Part shown: piece by piece, positions 9,142 through 17,387 of the stretch
How positions within the stretch are numbered: position 1 is the first letter of the stretch
How the letters are laid out: every line of letters begins with the position of its first letter
NCBI GenBank assembly: GCA_020637395.1
Contig: JACJWA010000001.1
Coordinates: forward strand, 310,001 to 374,000
Origin: Calditrichota bacterium
GTDB taxonomy: Bacteria; Electryoneota; RPQS01
Length of the DNA: 64,000 bases
Direction of reading: 5' to 3'
The notes under the pieces: generated by a model
Seen by the model: the letters and a program-made list of their open reading frames with translations, nothing else
Told to the model about the DNA's origin: nothing
Database searches by the model: none
Position numbers and translations under genes: made by a program

Positions 9142-10002
9142 GTGCCCTTGCCCCGTTTTCGTGATTTCATAAACCTGATGAAGCCGTCCATTATGCTGCT
9201 GGTTCTTCTGACCGGCGCGGCGGCGCTCATGCTGGAAGGATCACTTCGGGCGAGCAGTTGGGAGTTCTGGGCCATCATGCTCGGGCTCATGCTCACCGGC
9301 GGCTGCGCAAACGGACTCAATCAGTATTTCGAGCGTGACCTGGACGCGCAAATGGGCCGCACCAAGAACCGCCGTCCGCTGGCGACCGGTGCGCTCGAGC
9401 CTCGTCCCGCGCTGCTGTTCATTGTGCTCTGCGGCATTGGCGCGATCCTGATCTTCGGTTTGTTGTTCAATTGGCTTTCGGCCTTCACAGCCTTTGCCAC
9501 GATCGCGTTCTACAGCTTCTACTACACGCTGTGGCTCAAGCCGCGCACGCACCTGAACATCGTTATCGGCGGAGCCGCCGGAGCCATGGCCCCCGTGATT
9601 GCCTGGGCCGCCGCAACCGGTTCGGTGTCGCTCACTCCGTGGCTTCTGTTTCTGATCGTGTTCTTCTGGACGCCGCCGCACTTCTGGGCGTTGGCGCTCT
9701 GCGTCAAGAAAGATTACGAGCGCGTCAAAATTCCCATGATGCCCGTCATCAAAGGCGATCATGAAACCCGCCGCCAGATTCTGGCCTACACCTTAGCACT
9801 TGTGGTGATCTCGCTCCTGCTTCACGCCGGTTGGCTCTATATGACCGCCGCCGTCGCATTGGGCGCGGTATTCCTCTACAAAGCCTGGCAACTCTTGAAG
9901 AGACACGAGCAAAACTCCGCCTGGGGTCTCTTCAAATATTCGATTGTCTATTTGACCGCGCTGTTTGTCATCATCATGGCCGACGTGGCCATCGGGAAGT
10001 AA
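9142..10002 (+). CDS. ctaB: Protoheme IX farnesyltransferase (haem O synthase)
   Basis: A 286-residue UbiA-superfamily prenyltransferase with about eight to nine membrane segments. The first Asp-rich motif is 'NQYFERDLDAQMGRTKNRR' (near residue 55), matching the NxxxDxxxD arrangement with the TKNRP-like tail of CyoE/CtaB. It attaches a farnesyl group to haem B, giving haem O for CtaA. The start is GTG at 9142 with TTGGAG just upstream. It lies 37 nt after ctaA; part of that gap (TTCAGGATGACA) resembles the ends of the longer intergenic repeats elsewhere in the window. Confidence 0.93.
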   Translation: MPLPRFRDFINLMKPSIMLLVLLTGAAALMLEGSLRASSWEFWAIMLGLMLTGGCANGLNQYFERDLDAQMGRTKNRRPLATGALEPRPALLFIVLCGIGAILIFGLLFNWLSAFTAFATIAFYSFYYTLWLKPRTHLNIVIGGAAGAMAPVIAWAAATGSVSLTPWLLFLIVFFWTPPHFWALALCVKKDYERVKIPMMPVIKGDHETRRQILAYTLALVVISLLLHAGWLYMTAAVALGAVFLYKAWQLLKRHEQNSAWGLFKYSIVYLTALFVIIMADVAIGK

Positions 10003-10052
10003 CCAGCGTAGACGCTGGACCCGATTGCGCTGCGCAACCGCTTTGAATTGCC

Positions 10053-10130
10053 GTCATTCTGAAGCCCGTTGTGGGCTAAAGAATCCTTCAGCAGCACTCA
10101 AGGCGGGTTAGCCACTTCGCTCAGAACGAC
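10053..10130. repeat. Intergenic inverted repeat (GTCATTCTGA / TCAGAACGAC ends)
   Basis: The ctaB-ctaG gap holds a 78-nt element whose ends are imperfect inverted repeats (GTCATTCTGA and the complement of TCAGAACGAC, one mismatch). It has an internal AAGAATCCTTCAGC-like core. Elements of this look are common between genes in many bacteria. A related copy with GTCATCCTGA/TCAGCATGAC ends lies at 25221-25322. It is open in the ctaG frame, which would falsely lengthen that gene. Confidence 0.6.
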
Positions 10131-10158
10131 GAAGCGCCAAGGTACGAAAGCAGTTACT

Positions 10159-10752
10159 GTGGATTCGCAAGAACTCAAAACTCCGGAACAGAAGCGCAAG
10201 AACAAAAAGCTCGCGCTCTATCTGCTGATTCCGGTCATGCTCATTATGTTCGGCTTCACCTACGTGCAGGTGCCGCTGTTCAAAATGTTCTGCCAGAAAA
10301 TCGGCTTTGCCATTTCGCCGCTGTCGGATGTAGAATATGCAGACACGGGCCGCATGTGCAAAGTGCTCTATACCGGAGTTGTCGCGGGAACTCTGCCCGT
10401 GCACTTCAAGGCGAAGCAGTCCGTGCAGACCGTCGAAGTCGGCAAGCCGTTCGAAAACGAATACCGCTTCGTGAACATGTCGAAAGACACCGTGCATTTT
10501 CGCCCCGTGCATTCGATTCTGCCCGAGGCCGCTGCCACGAAGTTCACGATGACCAAGTGCTTTTGCTTCGACGATCAGACCATGGCACCCGGTGAGGAAA
10601 AGACCTTCAAGGTCATCTCAGTTCTGAGCGCCGATATGGATTCGCAAGTTGAGCAGGTGACGCTCAACTACACGCTCTTCGAGAAGAATCCCGAAGAGAT
10701 GGAGAAGAACCGGCAAGTGCCCAACGTGGCGCAGAATTCGGGAGGCAACTGA
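10159..10752 (+). CDS. ctaG: Cytochrome c oxidase assembly protein (CtaG/Cox11 family)
   Basis: A Cox11-type protein with one N-terminal membrane anchor (about residues 17-37) and a periplasmic domain. It contains 'VPLFKMFCQ' just after the anchor and the copper-binding 'CFCFDDQ' motif near residue 137. It inserts the CuB copper into subunit I. I chose GTG at 10159 because the upstream 30 in-frame codons from ATG 10069 are encoded by an intergenic repeat element and look unrelated to the family; that longer start cannot be excluded. The stop overlaps the ATG of the following small gene (TGATG). Confidence 0.9.
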   Translation: MDSQELKTPEQKRKNKKLALYLLIPVMLIMFGFTYVQVPLFKMFCQKIGFAISPLSDVEYADTGRMCKVLYTGVVAGTLPVHFKAKQSVQTVEVGKPFENEYRFVNMSKDTVHFRPVHSILPEAAATKFTMTKCFCFDDQTMAPGEEKTFKVISVLSADMDSQVEQVTLNYTLFEKNPEEMEKNRQVPNVAQNSGGN

Positions 10753-10901
10753 TGCACTCGCAGCCGATTCCGCCTCAAGTCAAAAGCCGCAACAAAAAGC
10801 TCGTCATCGGGCTGGTCTCCGTCGTGATCGTGTTCACGGTCCTAAGTCTGATGTATCTTGCGCACTACGGCGCGAACTTTCAACGTCACGGTTTTCACTA
10901 A
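10752..10901 (+). CDS. Small single-pass membrane protein of 49 residues in the oxidase operon
   Basis: The ATG overlaps the ctaG stop (TGATG) and the frame runs 49 codons to TAA at 10899-10901, 17 nt before ctaE. The peptide begins 'MHSQPIPPQVKSRNKKLV', then has one hydrophobic stretch (about residues 17-37) and ends in a short polar tail with several histidines. It is too short for standard gene finding but is well placed and translationally coupled. Small subunit IV-like or assembly peptides are known beside other bacterial oxidases. I cannot match this one to a named family, so that role is an inference. Confidence 0.65.
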   Translation: MHSQPIPPQVKSRNKKLVIGLVSVVIVFTVLSLMYLAHYGANFQRHGFH

Positions 10902-10918
10902 CTCGCAGATAGCATAAC

Positions 10919-11722
10919 ATGCAGCAAACAGCCGTTCCGGGCGCGCACGCCGCGCATCACGATCACGTGCATATTCCGCCGCCCAGCTATTGGCCGATCT
11001 TCTCGGCCCTGGCCGTCGGATTGCTCGTCTTTGGATTCCTGCTCTGGCTCTGGGATGCCTCGATGGCCGTCACTCTGATGGTCTGCGGCGGTCTCCTGAC
11101 CATCACCGGGCTTATGGGCTGGTCGCAGGCGCTGATCAAGGAAAATGACGAACTGCCGGATGTGATCGAAGACGACCGCTGGATGAAGATGGGCCTCAAG
11201 CTCTTCCTCGTCTCGGAAGCCGCAATCTTCGGCTCGTTCTTCGCGCATCACTATTACAGCCGTTTCGATTTCCCCGAGTGGCCTCCCATCGGTGCGCCGC
11301 ATCTGGACACCACGCTGCCCGCGATTGCCACGTTGATTCTGATGAGTTCGTCTGTGACCATGGAATATGCGCACCACCTTCTTAAGAAGGGTGAAAAGGC
11401 CGCCGCGCGTACCTGGACCGGACTGACGATTCTGCTCGGCATTATCTTCATGGGGTTCCAGGGACATGAGTACGGCTTCCTGAAGGCTTACGACGACTTC
11501 ACGCTGCAAAGCGGCATGTTCGGCTCGCACTTCTTTGCCATGACGGGCTTCCACGGCGCGCACGTCGCCACGGGTCTGATCATGCTGTTGATTGTCGGCT
11601 TCCGTCTGAGACTCGGTCACTATACCCCCGAGCGGCACTTCAGCTTCGCCGCCGCCTCGTGGTACTGGCATTTCGTGGACGTGATCTGGATCTTCCTCTT
11701 CTTCACGATCTACCTGTTTTAG
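10919..11722 (+). CDS. ctaE: Cytochrome c oxidase subunit III
   Basis: A 267-residue protein with about seven membrane segments of the subunit III type. It has a His-rich N-terminus, 'LFLVSEAAIFGSFFAHHYY' with the conserved membrane glutamate, 'GHEYGFLKAYDDF', 'TGFHGAHVATGL' and the C-terminal 'ASWYWHFVDVIWIFLFFTIY' typical of the family. It binds lipids and stabilises subunit I. It is the last gene of the respiratory block and is followed by a strong intrinsic terminator. Confidence 0.95.
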   Translation: MQQTAVPGAHAAHHDHVHIPPPSYWPIFSALAVGLLVFGFLLWLWDASMAVTLMVCGGLLTITGLMGWSQALIKENDELPDVIEDDRWMKMGLKLFLVSEAAIFGSFFAHHYYSRFDFPEWPPIGAPHLDTTLPAIATLILMSSSVTMEYAHHLLKKGEKAAARTWTGLTILLGIIFMGFQGHEYGFLKAYDDFTLQSGMFGSHFFAMTGFHGAHVATGLIMLLIVGFRLRLGHYTPERHFSFAAASWYWHFVDVIWIFLFFTIYLF

Positions 11723-11748
11723 ACCTTTCGATTTCTCTGATCAGAGCA

Positions 11749-11783
11749 CGGCGCCGAATCACTTTCGGCGCCGTTTCTTTTTT
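11749..11783 (+). terminator. Intrinsic terminator of the respiratory operon
   Basis: A perfect 10-bp stem, CGGCGCCGAA with TTCGGCGCCG, closes a 5-nt loop and is followed by TTTCTTTTTT. It lies 26 nt after ctaE. I see no gene or clear signal in the remaining bases up to the next start at 12027. Confidence 0.9.
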
Positions 11784-12026
11784 CCCACCACGACCCCGGT
11801 GCGTAAGCTTTTTCACGGGCCAGTGCCTCTCTTGTCCCGCTTGTGAAACCATTCCGCGACCCCGAAAATGGCTAAAGACTTAGATTAACATGCTATAGAA
11901 ACAGCGCACCCCGGGGGGGTCAGTCACAGTTGCTCATCGCGCACTATTGCTTTCCCAAGAGACCCGGCTTATCTTTCCATAGACTGTCCGATTTCCAGAG
12001 ACTTAACCCCTTTTTGCTTGGCAAGA

Positions 12027-12809
12027 ATGAAACTGGCTGCCCTCATCCTGACCTGTATGCTGCTTTCGGCCCCGTCGCTTCGGGCCTGGCCGTTTGTCGG
12101 GATGACTGCACCGGATTTCATCCTCGACCAGAGCACCTCCGGGCCGGACAGCATTCGGCTTTCGGACATGCTCGGCGAAGTGGTCTATCTTAGTTTCTTT
12201 GGCTACACCTGCTCGGTCTGCATGGCCGATGCGCCGCTCAGCGAAGCGATCTATGACTACTTCGCCGGAAATCCCGCAGTCAACACCTACGGCATTGACG
12301 TCTGGAATGGCCCCGCCGCCTATATCAACGGCCCGTGGCGCACGACCTGGGGCATCTCCTATCCCATTCTGATCAATGGCCGCACCACCGGCGTGGCCTA
12401 CGATATGGAGAACAACGGCACCGTACCAGCCGACTGTGAAGGTCGCGGGCATCTCGTGATTGATCAGCAGGGCATCGTGCAATACTATGCGAACTACGAC
12501 GCCTTCGGCGAAACGGAGCGCGACGAGATCATCACTACAATTGAATCGCTGCTCGATCCGTGCTTCGGCATCTCTGAGCTTGACGCACCGGGTGCGGTTC
12601 TCCTGGTTCCGCTGGGTGAAACCGGCTATCAACTTTGGTGGCAAGCCGTGGATTGTGCGACGCAATATAGAATCATGAAGTCCGTCACCGGAGACTGGGC
12701 CGACGGGTTCCTGTTTGCTATCACGGATTCCGCGGTCTATACCGTCGCGCAGCCCGCCGAGAACTACGCCATCTATTCCATCATTGCCGAGAGACAAACC
12801 GAGCACTGA
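12027..12809 (+). CDS. Secreted thioredoxin-fold (redoxin/TlpA-like) protein with C-terminal FN3-like module
   Basis: A 260-residue exported protein. Residues 1-20 ('MKLAALILTCMLLSAPSLRA') are a signal peptide. Residues about 25-175 are an AhpC/TSA-redoxin-like domain with 'FVGMTAPDF' and the redox motif 'CSVC' near residue 66. The last 75 or so residues form a beta-rich module with 'YQLWWQAVDCATQYRIMKS', resembling the FN3-like tails of other secreted proteins in this window. A role in periplasmic or extracellular thiol chemistry is plausible. The position after the oxidase operon could hint at copper-site maturation, but it has CxxC rather than the CxxxC of SCO proteins. Start is ATG 12027; an upstream TTG is less likely. 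Confidence 0.75.
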   Translation: MKLAALILTCMLLSAPSLRAWPFVGMTAPDFILDQSTSGPDSIRLSDMLGEVVYLSFFGYTCSVCMADAPLSEAIYDYFAGNPAVNTYGIDVWNGPAAYINGPWRTTWGISYPILINGRTTGVAYDMENNGTVPADCEGRGHLVIDQQGIVQYYANYDAFGETERDEIITTIESLLDPCFGISELDAPGAVLLVPLGETGYQLWWQAVDCATQYRIMKSVTGDWADGFLFAITDSAVYTVAQPAENYAIYSIIAERQTEH

Positions 12810-12837
12810 GCCTTCGGCAAACATGCCAAAAGAAGAA

Positions 12838-12863
12838 GCCCCGCAAGTTTGCGGGGCTTTTCT
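12838..12863 (+). terminator. Intrinsic terminator
   Basis: A 9-bp perfect stem, GCCCCGCAA with TTGCGGGGC, has a 2-nt spacer and is followed by TTTTCTC. It lies just after the redoxin-like gene and would also sit between it and the convergent lipoprotein gene. Confidence 0.8.
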
Positions 12864-12918
12864 CGTCTATGCAGGTGTCCGACTCTGTGACAAAACTTCG
12901 CCGGCCTACTGCGCGAGC

Positions 12919-13860
12919 TTACAGCGATCTGACCACGGCGTATGGAATTCCCCAACCCGTGGAGTTGTACGGCGCTTCGTCATCGTAGATTGTGCCGTAG
13001 TCAATGAAGTCCAATCCGACATGATGCAGACCGACGCGCGGACCGATCACATACGTGCCCGAATAGATTCCGTCTTCGGCGATCATATCGGGTTCAACTC
13101 CGTCATCCCGCAGTTGCAGGCGCGGCATGCGTCCGTTCGCGTATACATTGGGTCGCAGCATGCCGATCGGTCCGGGAAACGCGCCTTCGGTTTCCACATA
13201 CACCGTCACCTGCTCACCCACGGCCACACGCGGCAGATCTTCACGGTCAAAATAGGTTTCCAGCGGATCCGTGATGTCCAGAATCACGCGATTTTGCGCA
13301 TCCACCACCGTTACATTCAAAAGCTCAACTGTGTTGGGATTCGGATCCACGCTTCGCATCACTTCGGGAGTAATCTCGACGATTCTCCAGTTGCGGCGCG
13401 GATAAGGAGAGTCACCGATCCGAATGGCATAGGCCCTGCGCACGAGCTCGTTGTACATCGGCTTGTCCAGAGTCTCCATGGACTCCTCAGACACCTCGGT
13501 CAGCAGGCGAAAATCGCCGTTGAATCTGCGGACACGCGTCAGGGTCGCGTGATCCTCATCATCAAACTCGACCGTCACCGTCGTGCCCGCGCGATGACCG
13601 ATTCTCCACCAAGCCAACGGCTCAATCGGATCGTCCAGTTGCCGCAGTTCATCCGCGCTTGAGCCAATCCCCTCCGAGCCGTCCTGCCACACATCCGGCG
13701 CTTCCACGTCCGCATCATCCAGGAATAAGGCCGTCAGGGCGTCCTCATCCGAGGCGTACGTTCCGTCGTCGTAGAAGCTCGATTCGTCGCATCCGAAGAG
13801 GAACAGCAGAATCGCCGCGCTCATCGCGATCTTGCTGAGTAGTTTGACTTTAGCACTCAT
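12919..13860 (-). CDS. Predicted lipoprotein of unknown function
   Basis: A 313-residue protein with a lipoprotein signal ending 'LFLFGC' (Cys near residue 24), followed by an acidic linker. The C-terminal third contains 'LQLRDDGVEPDMIAEDGIYS', a motif seen in Ig-like repeats of secreted proteins in which a variable 'DDG..PD..A.DGIYSG' loop recurs. No catalytic signature was recognised. It is convergent with the redoxin-like gene and probably stands alone. I read it as a cell-envelope lipoprotein with beta-sandwich domains, which is an inference. Confidence 0.7.
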   Translation of the reverse strand: MSAKVKLLSKIAMSAAILLFLFGCDESSFYDDGTYASDEDALTALFLDDADVEAPDVWQDGSEGIGSSADELRQLDDPIEPLAWWRIGHRAGTTVTVEFDDEDHATLTRVRRFNGDFRLLTEVSEESMETLDKPMYNELVRRAYAIRIGDSPYPRRNWRIVEITPEVMRSVDPNPNTVELLNVTVVDAQNRVILDITDPLETYFDREDLPRVAVGEQVTVYVETEGAFPGPIGMLRPNVYANGRMPRLQLRDDGVEPDMIAEDGIYSGTYVIGPRVGLHHVGLDFIDYGTIYDDEAPYNSTGWGIPYAVVRSL

Positions 13861-14002
13861 AGCGGGGTCCTTTCTATGTCGTCACTTTCTTCAATTTCCT
13901 CAGGCTTTCAACAGTTGGACACTACGCGAAAGCTCGAGGTTTAATCAAGAATAGAGGCAAGTGACGATCCCTCGCCCGGCTGCCGATGGTAGGCTTCTCG
14001 CG

Positions 14003-14488
14003 CTACTCGGCCTTTTCCTCGGCGGGAGCCTCATCATTCTGCTCCGCCATGCGAATCATCGCCAAGTACTTCGCAGGGTCCTTCTCGAACGATTCGATGC
14101 AGTTCTCACAGCAGAACTTCACCAACTGATTCTTGTACATGTGCATCACCGGATCGCCCATTCCTCCAAGCGTCTCGCCGCTCACAACGCACTTGTTCAG
14201 CGGATAGGTGGCCTGCTCCGCTTCGATGATCTTCCGGTCCAGAATCTTCATGGAAGCCGCGAGGTCTTTCTCAAAAGTGCCGACACAATTCGGGCAGCAG
14301 AATTTTACTTCGCGCCCGTCGTAATTTCTTACCACCGGGTCGCCCATTTCGCCGAGCGTCTCGCCGCTGATCGGACACACCGACAGCGGATACTTTCCGG
14401 CCTCCTGCAGCGCAAAGTGTTCCGGATCTCCCGCCTCTGCAAGCAGCGCAAAGGCAAGCAGCATGAGTACTGATAACGTCACCTTCAT
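14003..14488 (-). CDS. Exported protein with two TRASH/YHS-like metal-binding domains
   Basis: A 161-residue protein with a signal peptide ('MKVTLSVLMLLAFALLAEAG') and two tandem copies of about 50 residues. Each copy has the pattern C-x-(I/V)-SGETLG-x-MGDPV followed by VKFCC-x-NC and FEKD. Copy 1 is around residues 30-75 and copy 2 around 80-125. The spaced cysteines match TRASH/YHS-type heavy-metal domains, often linked to copper. It is the third gene of a minus-strand cluster after a Cys-rich protein and a TonB receptor, so a role in metal sensing, delivery or detoxification is likely. I chose the ATG at 14488, preceded by AGGAGAG; a longer in-frame start would bury the signal peptide. Confidence 0.78.
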   Translation of the reverse strand: MKVTLSVLMLLAFALLAEAGDPEHFALQEAGKYPLSVCPISGETLGEMGDPVVRNYDGREVKFCCPNCVGTFEKDLAASMKILDRKIIEAEQATYPLNKCVVSGETLGGMGDPVMHMYKNQLVKFCCENCIESFEKDPAKYLAMIRMAEQNDEAPAEEKAE

Positions 14489-14520
14489 TCTATCTCTCCT
14501 AATTCGAGTTAAGCTTCTGT

Positions 14521-16704
14521 TCAGGAACCGTAGCGCCATGTCAGCGCCAGCGAAAAAGTTCGGCCAAGCTGCGGACCATAGATCAACGACGAGTCGAGCA
14601 GCAAGCGCCCGTTCTCATCACGCAAGTACGGATCATCCGGCTGCGTCCAATCCAACAGATTGTTCACGGTGCCGGAAAGTGTCACGCGCTGCCACGCCTT
14701 CGACAATCCCAGATTCCAAATGGCAAACGCCGGAGATTTTTCGCGGGCGCGGCCTTCCGGCAGATATTGCGGACCATAGAGCGCCGCATTCAGTTCAGCG
14801 GTGAGATTGTAGTGGCGAATCAATTTCGTCAGTCCGGCATTTCCGGTATAGACACTTTGAAACTCCGCATTGCGAAATGCACCCGTGCCGTCGTCATAGC
14901 GCACCTTGGAGACACGTCCGCCTGCATCGAAGGTCCAGCCCGAGGTGAGCGATACTCCCGCCTGAACTTCCGTGCCTAAACTGTACGCCTCAGGGGAATT
15001 CGCATAAACCGTCTCACCCGCATGATGTCCGTAGCGCAAAACCACCTTGTCATCGAAGTGCGTATAGAACGTGGAGACGTCCGCGTTCACCGCGAAACTT
15101 GACGTCACCCACTGACGATTCACGGCAAACGATCCCGCCGTGCTGCGCTCGGGCGCGAGGGTCTTCGGCACAATCACATTCTCAAATCCCGCGTGCGCGG
15201 CTTCTTCCAAGCTGAATATCGAAACCGGACGAAAGCCCGCGCCGCCGGAAAGCCTGAAGCCCGTCGAGATGTTCGGCTTATAGAGAATTGAACCGCGCGG
15301 AATCACCTGCGTGCCGTAGTCGTTCCAATACTCCACTTTCGTGCCGCCTTGCACGGTCAGGCGGTTCGCGTCGTCCAAATGGATCGTATGCTCGACCGTC
15401 GCGCCGGGAGTGTTGTAGTGCAAGTCCGTCTCGACGGGCAGAACCAAATTGTCCGTGTAGTTCTGATGATTAAAGAACAGCTCGAACACGGATGCATGGT
15501 TCTTGTTCCACTCGCCGCGCACCGAGGCTTTGCCTAAATAGAGTTCCTGCGCCGCGTCATAGTTGGTGGTGCCGTACCATGACTTCTGATCGTGATGAAC
15601 AAACGCGCTCTCGACCGTTCCCCGGAAGTTCCCACTCAGCGAAACTTCGTATTTGCCGGAAACTTCCTTGCGGTCCGTGTGAATATCGCGGCCATAAACA
15701 TCGGCGCTGCCGCGATCGGCGCGGCGCCAATTCGTTTCACCCGCAAAGCGATTTTCGGTGTAGTAGCGTCCGCCGACTTTCAGCGCGCCCTTGCCGAGTT
15801 TCGGGTCCACACCGTAGTTAAGGTTCAAGCGCTCGTACTTCGGCGTGTCCGTCAGTCCGTCGTGGTTTTCATCCACATAGTTCGGCTCCATGCCGTGCAT
15901 GACCGAAAGCCGCATCGGCAAGCGGCCCGTCAATCCCGACGCGCTGGCCGAGACCGTGTTCTTGCCGTTGTTGTCAATCGAAAGATTAGTCAATACTCTC
16001 GGTGTGAGCGACGGACGTGCGCTCACCAGATTCACCGCACCCGCAATCGCGCCACTGCCGAACAGGGAGGAGGTCGAGCCTTTGGTGACCTGCACTTCCT
16101 TCACATCGGAGACGGACAATCCATCCAATCCGTACAACGTGCCCAGTCCCGACAGCACGGGCAAACCGTCCACATTGATTTCCGTGTACGACGGATCGAG
16201 TCCCTGCAATCCGATTCCCGCCGATCCGCACAGCGCGCAGGGTTTCGTGCGCAAGCCCGTTTTGCTTTGCAGCGCCGAAAGCAGTCCGCCGTCTTTGGAT
16301 TTGCTCTGCAACTCCGGCGCGGAAATCACTTCCTTGCGCGTCGCCGAAATCTGATCTATAAACGACTCCTGCCGCTCGGCCTCAATCTCAACGCTGCCGA
16401 TTTCAATTGCCGACTCTTCCAACTCGATTGTCAGAACCGTCGTGTCCGCTCCGGAAATCCGGACGTCTCTTGCAGCTTCCGTGTAGCCCAGCATGCGGAT
16501 GTTGAGCCGGTAGCTTCCGTCGTCCAGCCCGGGAATGGTGAAGCGGCCGCGCAGGTTTGTCGCCGCGCCGCGCTGCGTGCCTTCCACCAAGATATTCGCT
16601 CCGGCCAGCGGTTCTTTCGTCTTGCTGTCCGTGATCGTTCCGCGCAGCGTGCCCGCCCAAACTTGCAGCGGAATCAACAGCGCGAGTAGTACAATTTTCC
16701 TCAT
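14521..16704 (-). CDS. TonB-dependent outer-membrane receptor
   Basis: A 727-residue receptor. It has a signal peptide, then an N-terminal carboxypeptidase-regulatory-like domain ('GTITDSKTKEPLAGANILV', residues about 20-95), a plug domain (about 100-230) with 'EINVDGLPVLSGLGTLYG' and 'VTKGSTSSLFGSGAIAGAV', and a beta-barrel ending in aromatic-rich strands. The plug contains an unusual 'KPCALCGSAGIG' Cys pair. Neighbours on both sides are Cys-rich putative metal proteins, so a metal or metallophore substrate is a reasonable inference. Start at ATG 16704 has GAGGAAAGG upstream. Confidence 0.88.
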   Translation of the reverse strand: MRKIVLLALLIPLQVWAGTLRGTITDSKTKEPLAGANILVEGTQRGAATNLRGRFTIPGLDDGSYRLNIRMLGYTEAARDVRISGADTTVLTIELEESAIEIGSVEIEAERQESFIDQISATRKEVISAPELQSKSKDGGLLSALQSKTGLRTKPCALCGSAGIGLQGLDPSYTEINVDGLPVLSGLGTLYGLDGLSVSDVKEVQVTKGSTSSLFGSGAIAGAVNLVSARPSLTPRVLTNLSIDNNGKNTVSASASGLTGRLPMRLSVMHGMEPNYVDENHDGLTDTPKYERLNLNYGVDPKLGKGALKVGGRYYTENRFAGETNWRRADRGSADVYGRDIHTDRKEVSGKYEVSLSGNFRGTVESAFVHHDQKSWYGTTNYDAAQELYLGKASVRGEWNKNHASVFELFFNHQNYTDNLVLPVETDLHYNTPGATVEHTIHLDDANRLTVQGGTKVEYWNDYGTQVIPRGSILYKPNISTGFRLSGGAGFRPVSIFSLEEAAHAGFENVIVPKTLAPERSTAGSFAVNRQWVTSSFAVNADVSTFYTHFDDKVVLRYGHHAGETVYANSPEAYSLGTEVQAGVSLTSGWTFDAGGRVSKVRYDDGTGAFRNAEFQSVYTGNAGLTKLIRHYNLTAELNAALYGPQYLPEGRAREKSPAFAIWNLGLSKAWQRVTLSGTVNNLLDWTQPDDPYLRDENGRLLLDSSLIYGPQLGRTFSLALTWRYGS

Positions 16705-16729
16705 ATGTCCTTTCCTCAAACAGAAAGGA

Positions 16730-16746
16730 CCGCTGTAAAACAGCGG
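16730..16746 (-). other. Short hairpin in the leader of the TonB receptor gene
   Basis: CCGCTG and CAGCGG flank a 5-nt loop, 26 nt upstream of the receptor ATG and downstream of the Cys-rich gene. There is no T-run, so it is not a clear terminator. It might stabilise or modulate the dicistronic message. Confidence 0.3.
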
Positions 16747-16818
16747 CCCAGTAGTCTTGGGGTTACCGTTCTCTCCAGCATCACGCAGGAGAGCACCGGA
16801 CGGAGTTCTCCTGCAATT

Positions 16819-17382
16819 CTATGCGGTGAGAACTCGCGGAGGTTGAGGAATGGAATCGGTCAGTTCGGTTCCTGTATCTATTGCGGTGGCAGGCCGGAGC
16901 ATGCTCACCGGATGTACCTGGGCAATCGAAAGTGGCGGCTCGAACATGAACACCGTCGCGGCCAGCTTGCAGCAGCCCGTCGCGCAGCTTCCGCCGCAGG
17001 AGTTGTCAGCAGTGCGTTGATCTGTCGCCGAGGAAAATCCTCCTCCGCCGCAACAATCGGTGTCAGCCGTCACCTGAGGCTCGGACATTCCGCCGCCGCA
17101 ACAGTCCGTCTCATTCACGACTTGCGGCTCAGAGATACCACCGCCACAGCAGTCAGATTCTTCCACCACCTGCGGTTCAGACATCCCCCCGCCACAGCAG
17201 TCACTCTCCGGTGCCTCATTCGGAACCACCGGACCAATCAACGCGGCCTGCGCCTCGGCCTTATGCTTTCCGCAGCACCACCCCGTCGAGCAATAGTACG
17301 GCACCGTGGCCGTCAGCACAAAGGCCAACAGCACTGCGGAGCCTAAAGCTCTAAAAAATATGGATTTTTGTCTGCGAGGCAT
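16819..17382 (-). CDS. Cysteine-rich exported protein with four DCCGGG repeats
   Basis: A 187-residue protein with an N-terminal hydrophobic signal/anchor (about residues 12-30), then 'STGWCCGKH'. Four copies of a roughly 14-residue unit follow, (E/A)(S/T)DCCGGG(M/I/G)SEPQV, and then 'NSCGGSCATGCCK'. About eighteen cysteines are present. A vicinal CC pair in each unit suggests soft-metal binding. It begins a minus-strand cluster with a TonB receptor and a double TRASH-domain protein. No database family came to mind. No Shine-Dalgarno precedes the ATG, and a candidate promoter ends right at the start codon, so the message may be leaderless. Confidence 0.7.
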   Translation of the reverse strand: MPRRQKSIFFRALGSAVLLAFVLTATVPYYCSTGWCCGKHKAEAQAALIGPVVPNEAPESDCCGGGMSEPQVVEESDCCGGGISEPQVVNETDCCGGGMSEPQVTADTDCCGGGGFSSATDQRTADNSCGGSCATGCCKLAATVFMFEPPLSIAQVHPVSMLRPATAIDTGTELTDSIPQPPRVLTA

Positions 17383-17387
17383 AGTAT

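Noticed and set aside
10069..10158. ATG at 10069 as the ctaG start
   Set aside because: The added 30 residues are encoded by an intergenic inverted-repeat element and do not look like a Cox11 N-terminus. GTG 10159 places the membrane anchor normally.
12027..12809. SCO1-type copper chaperone
   Set aside because: The motif is CxxC (CSVC), not CxxxC, and the later conserved His of SCO proteins was not found.
15592..16689. A 365-codon plus-strand frame opposite the TonB receptor
   Set aside because: The receptor on the minus strand has clear plug and barrel motifs, and the plus-strand product is an Arg-rich shadow.
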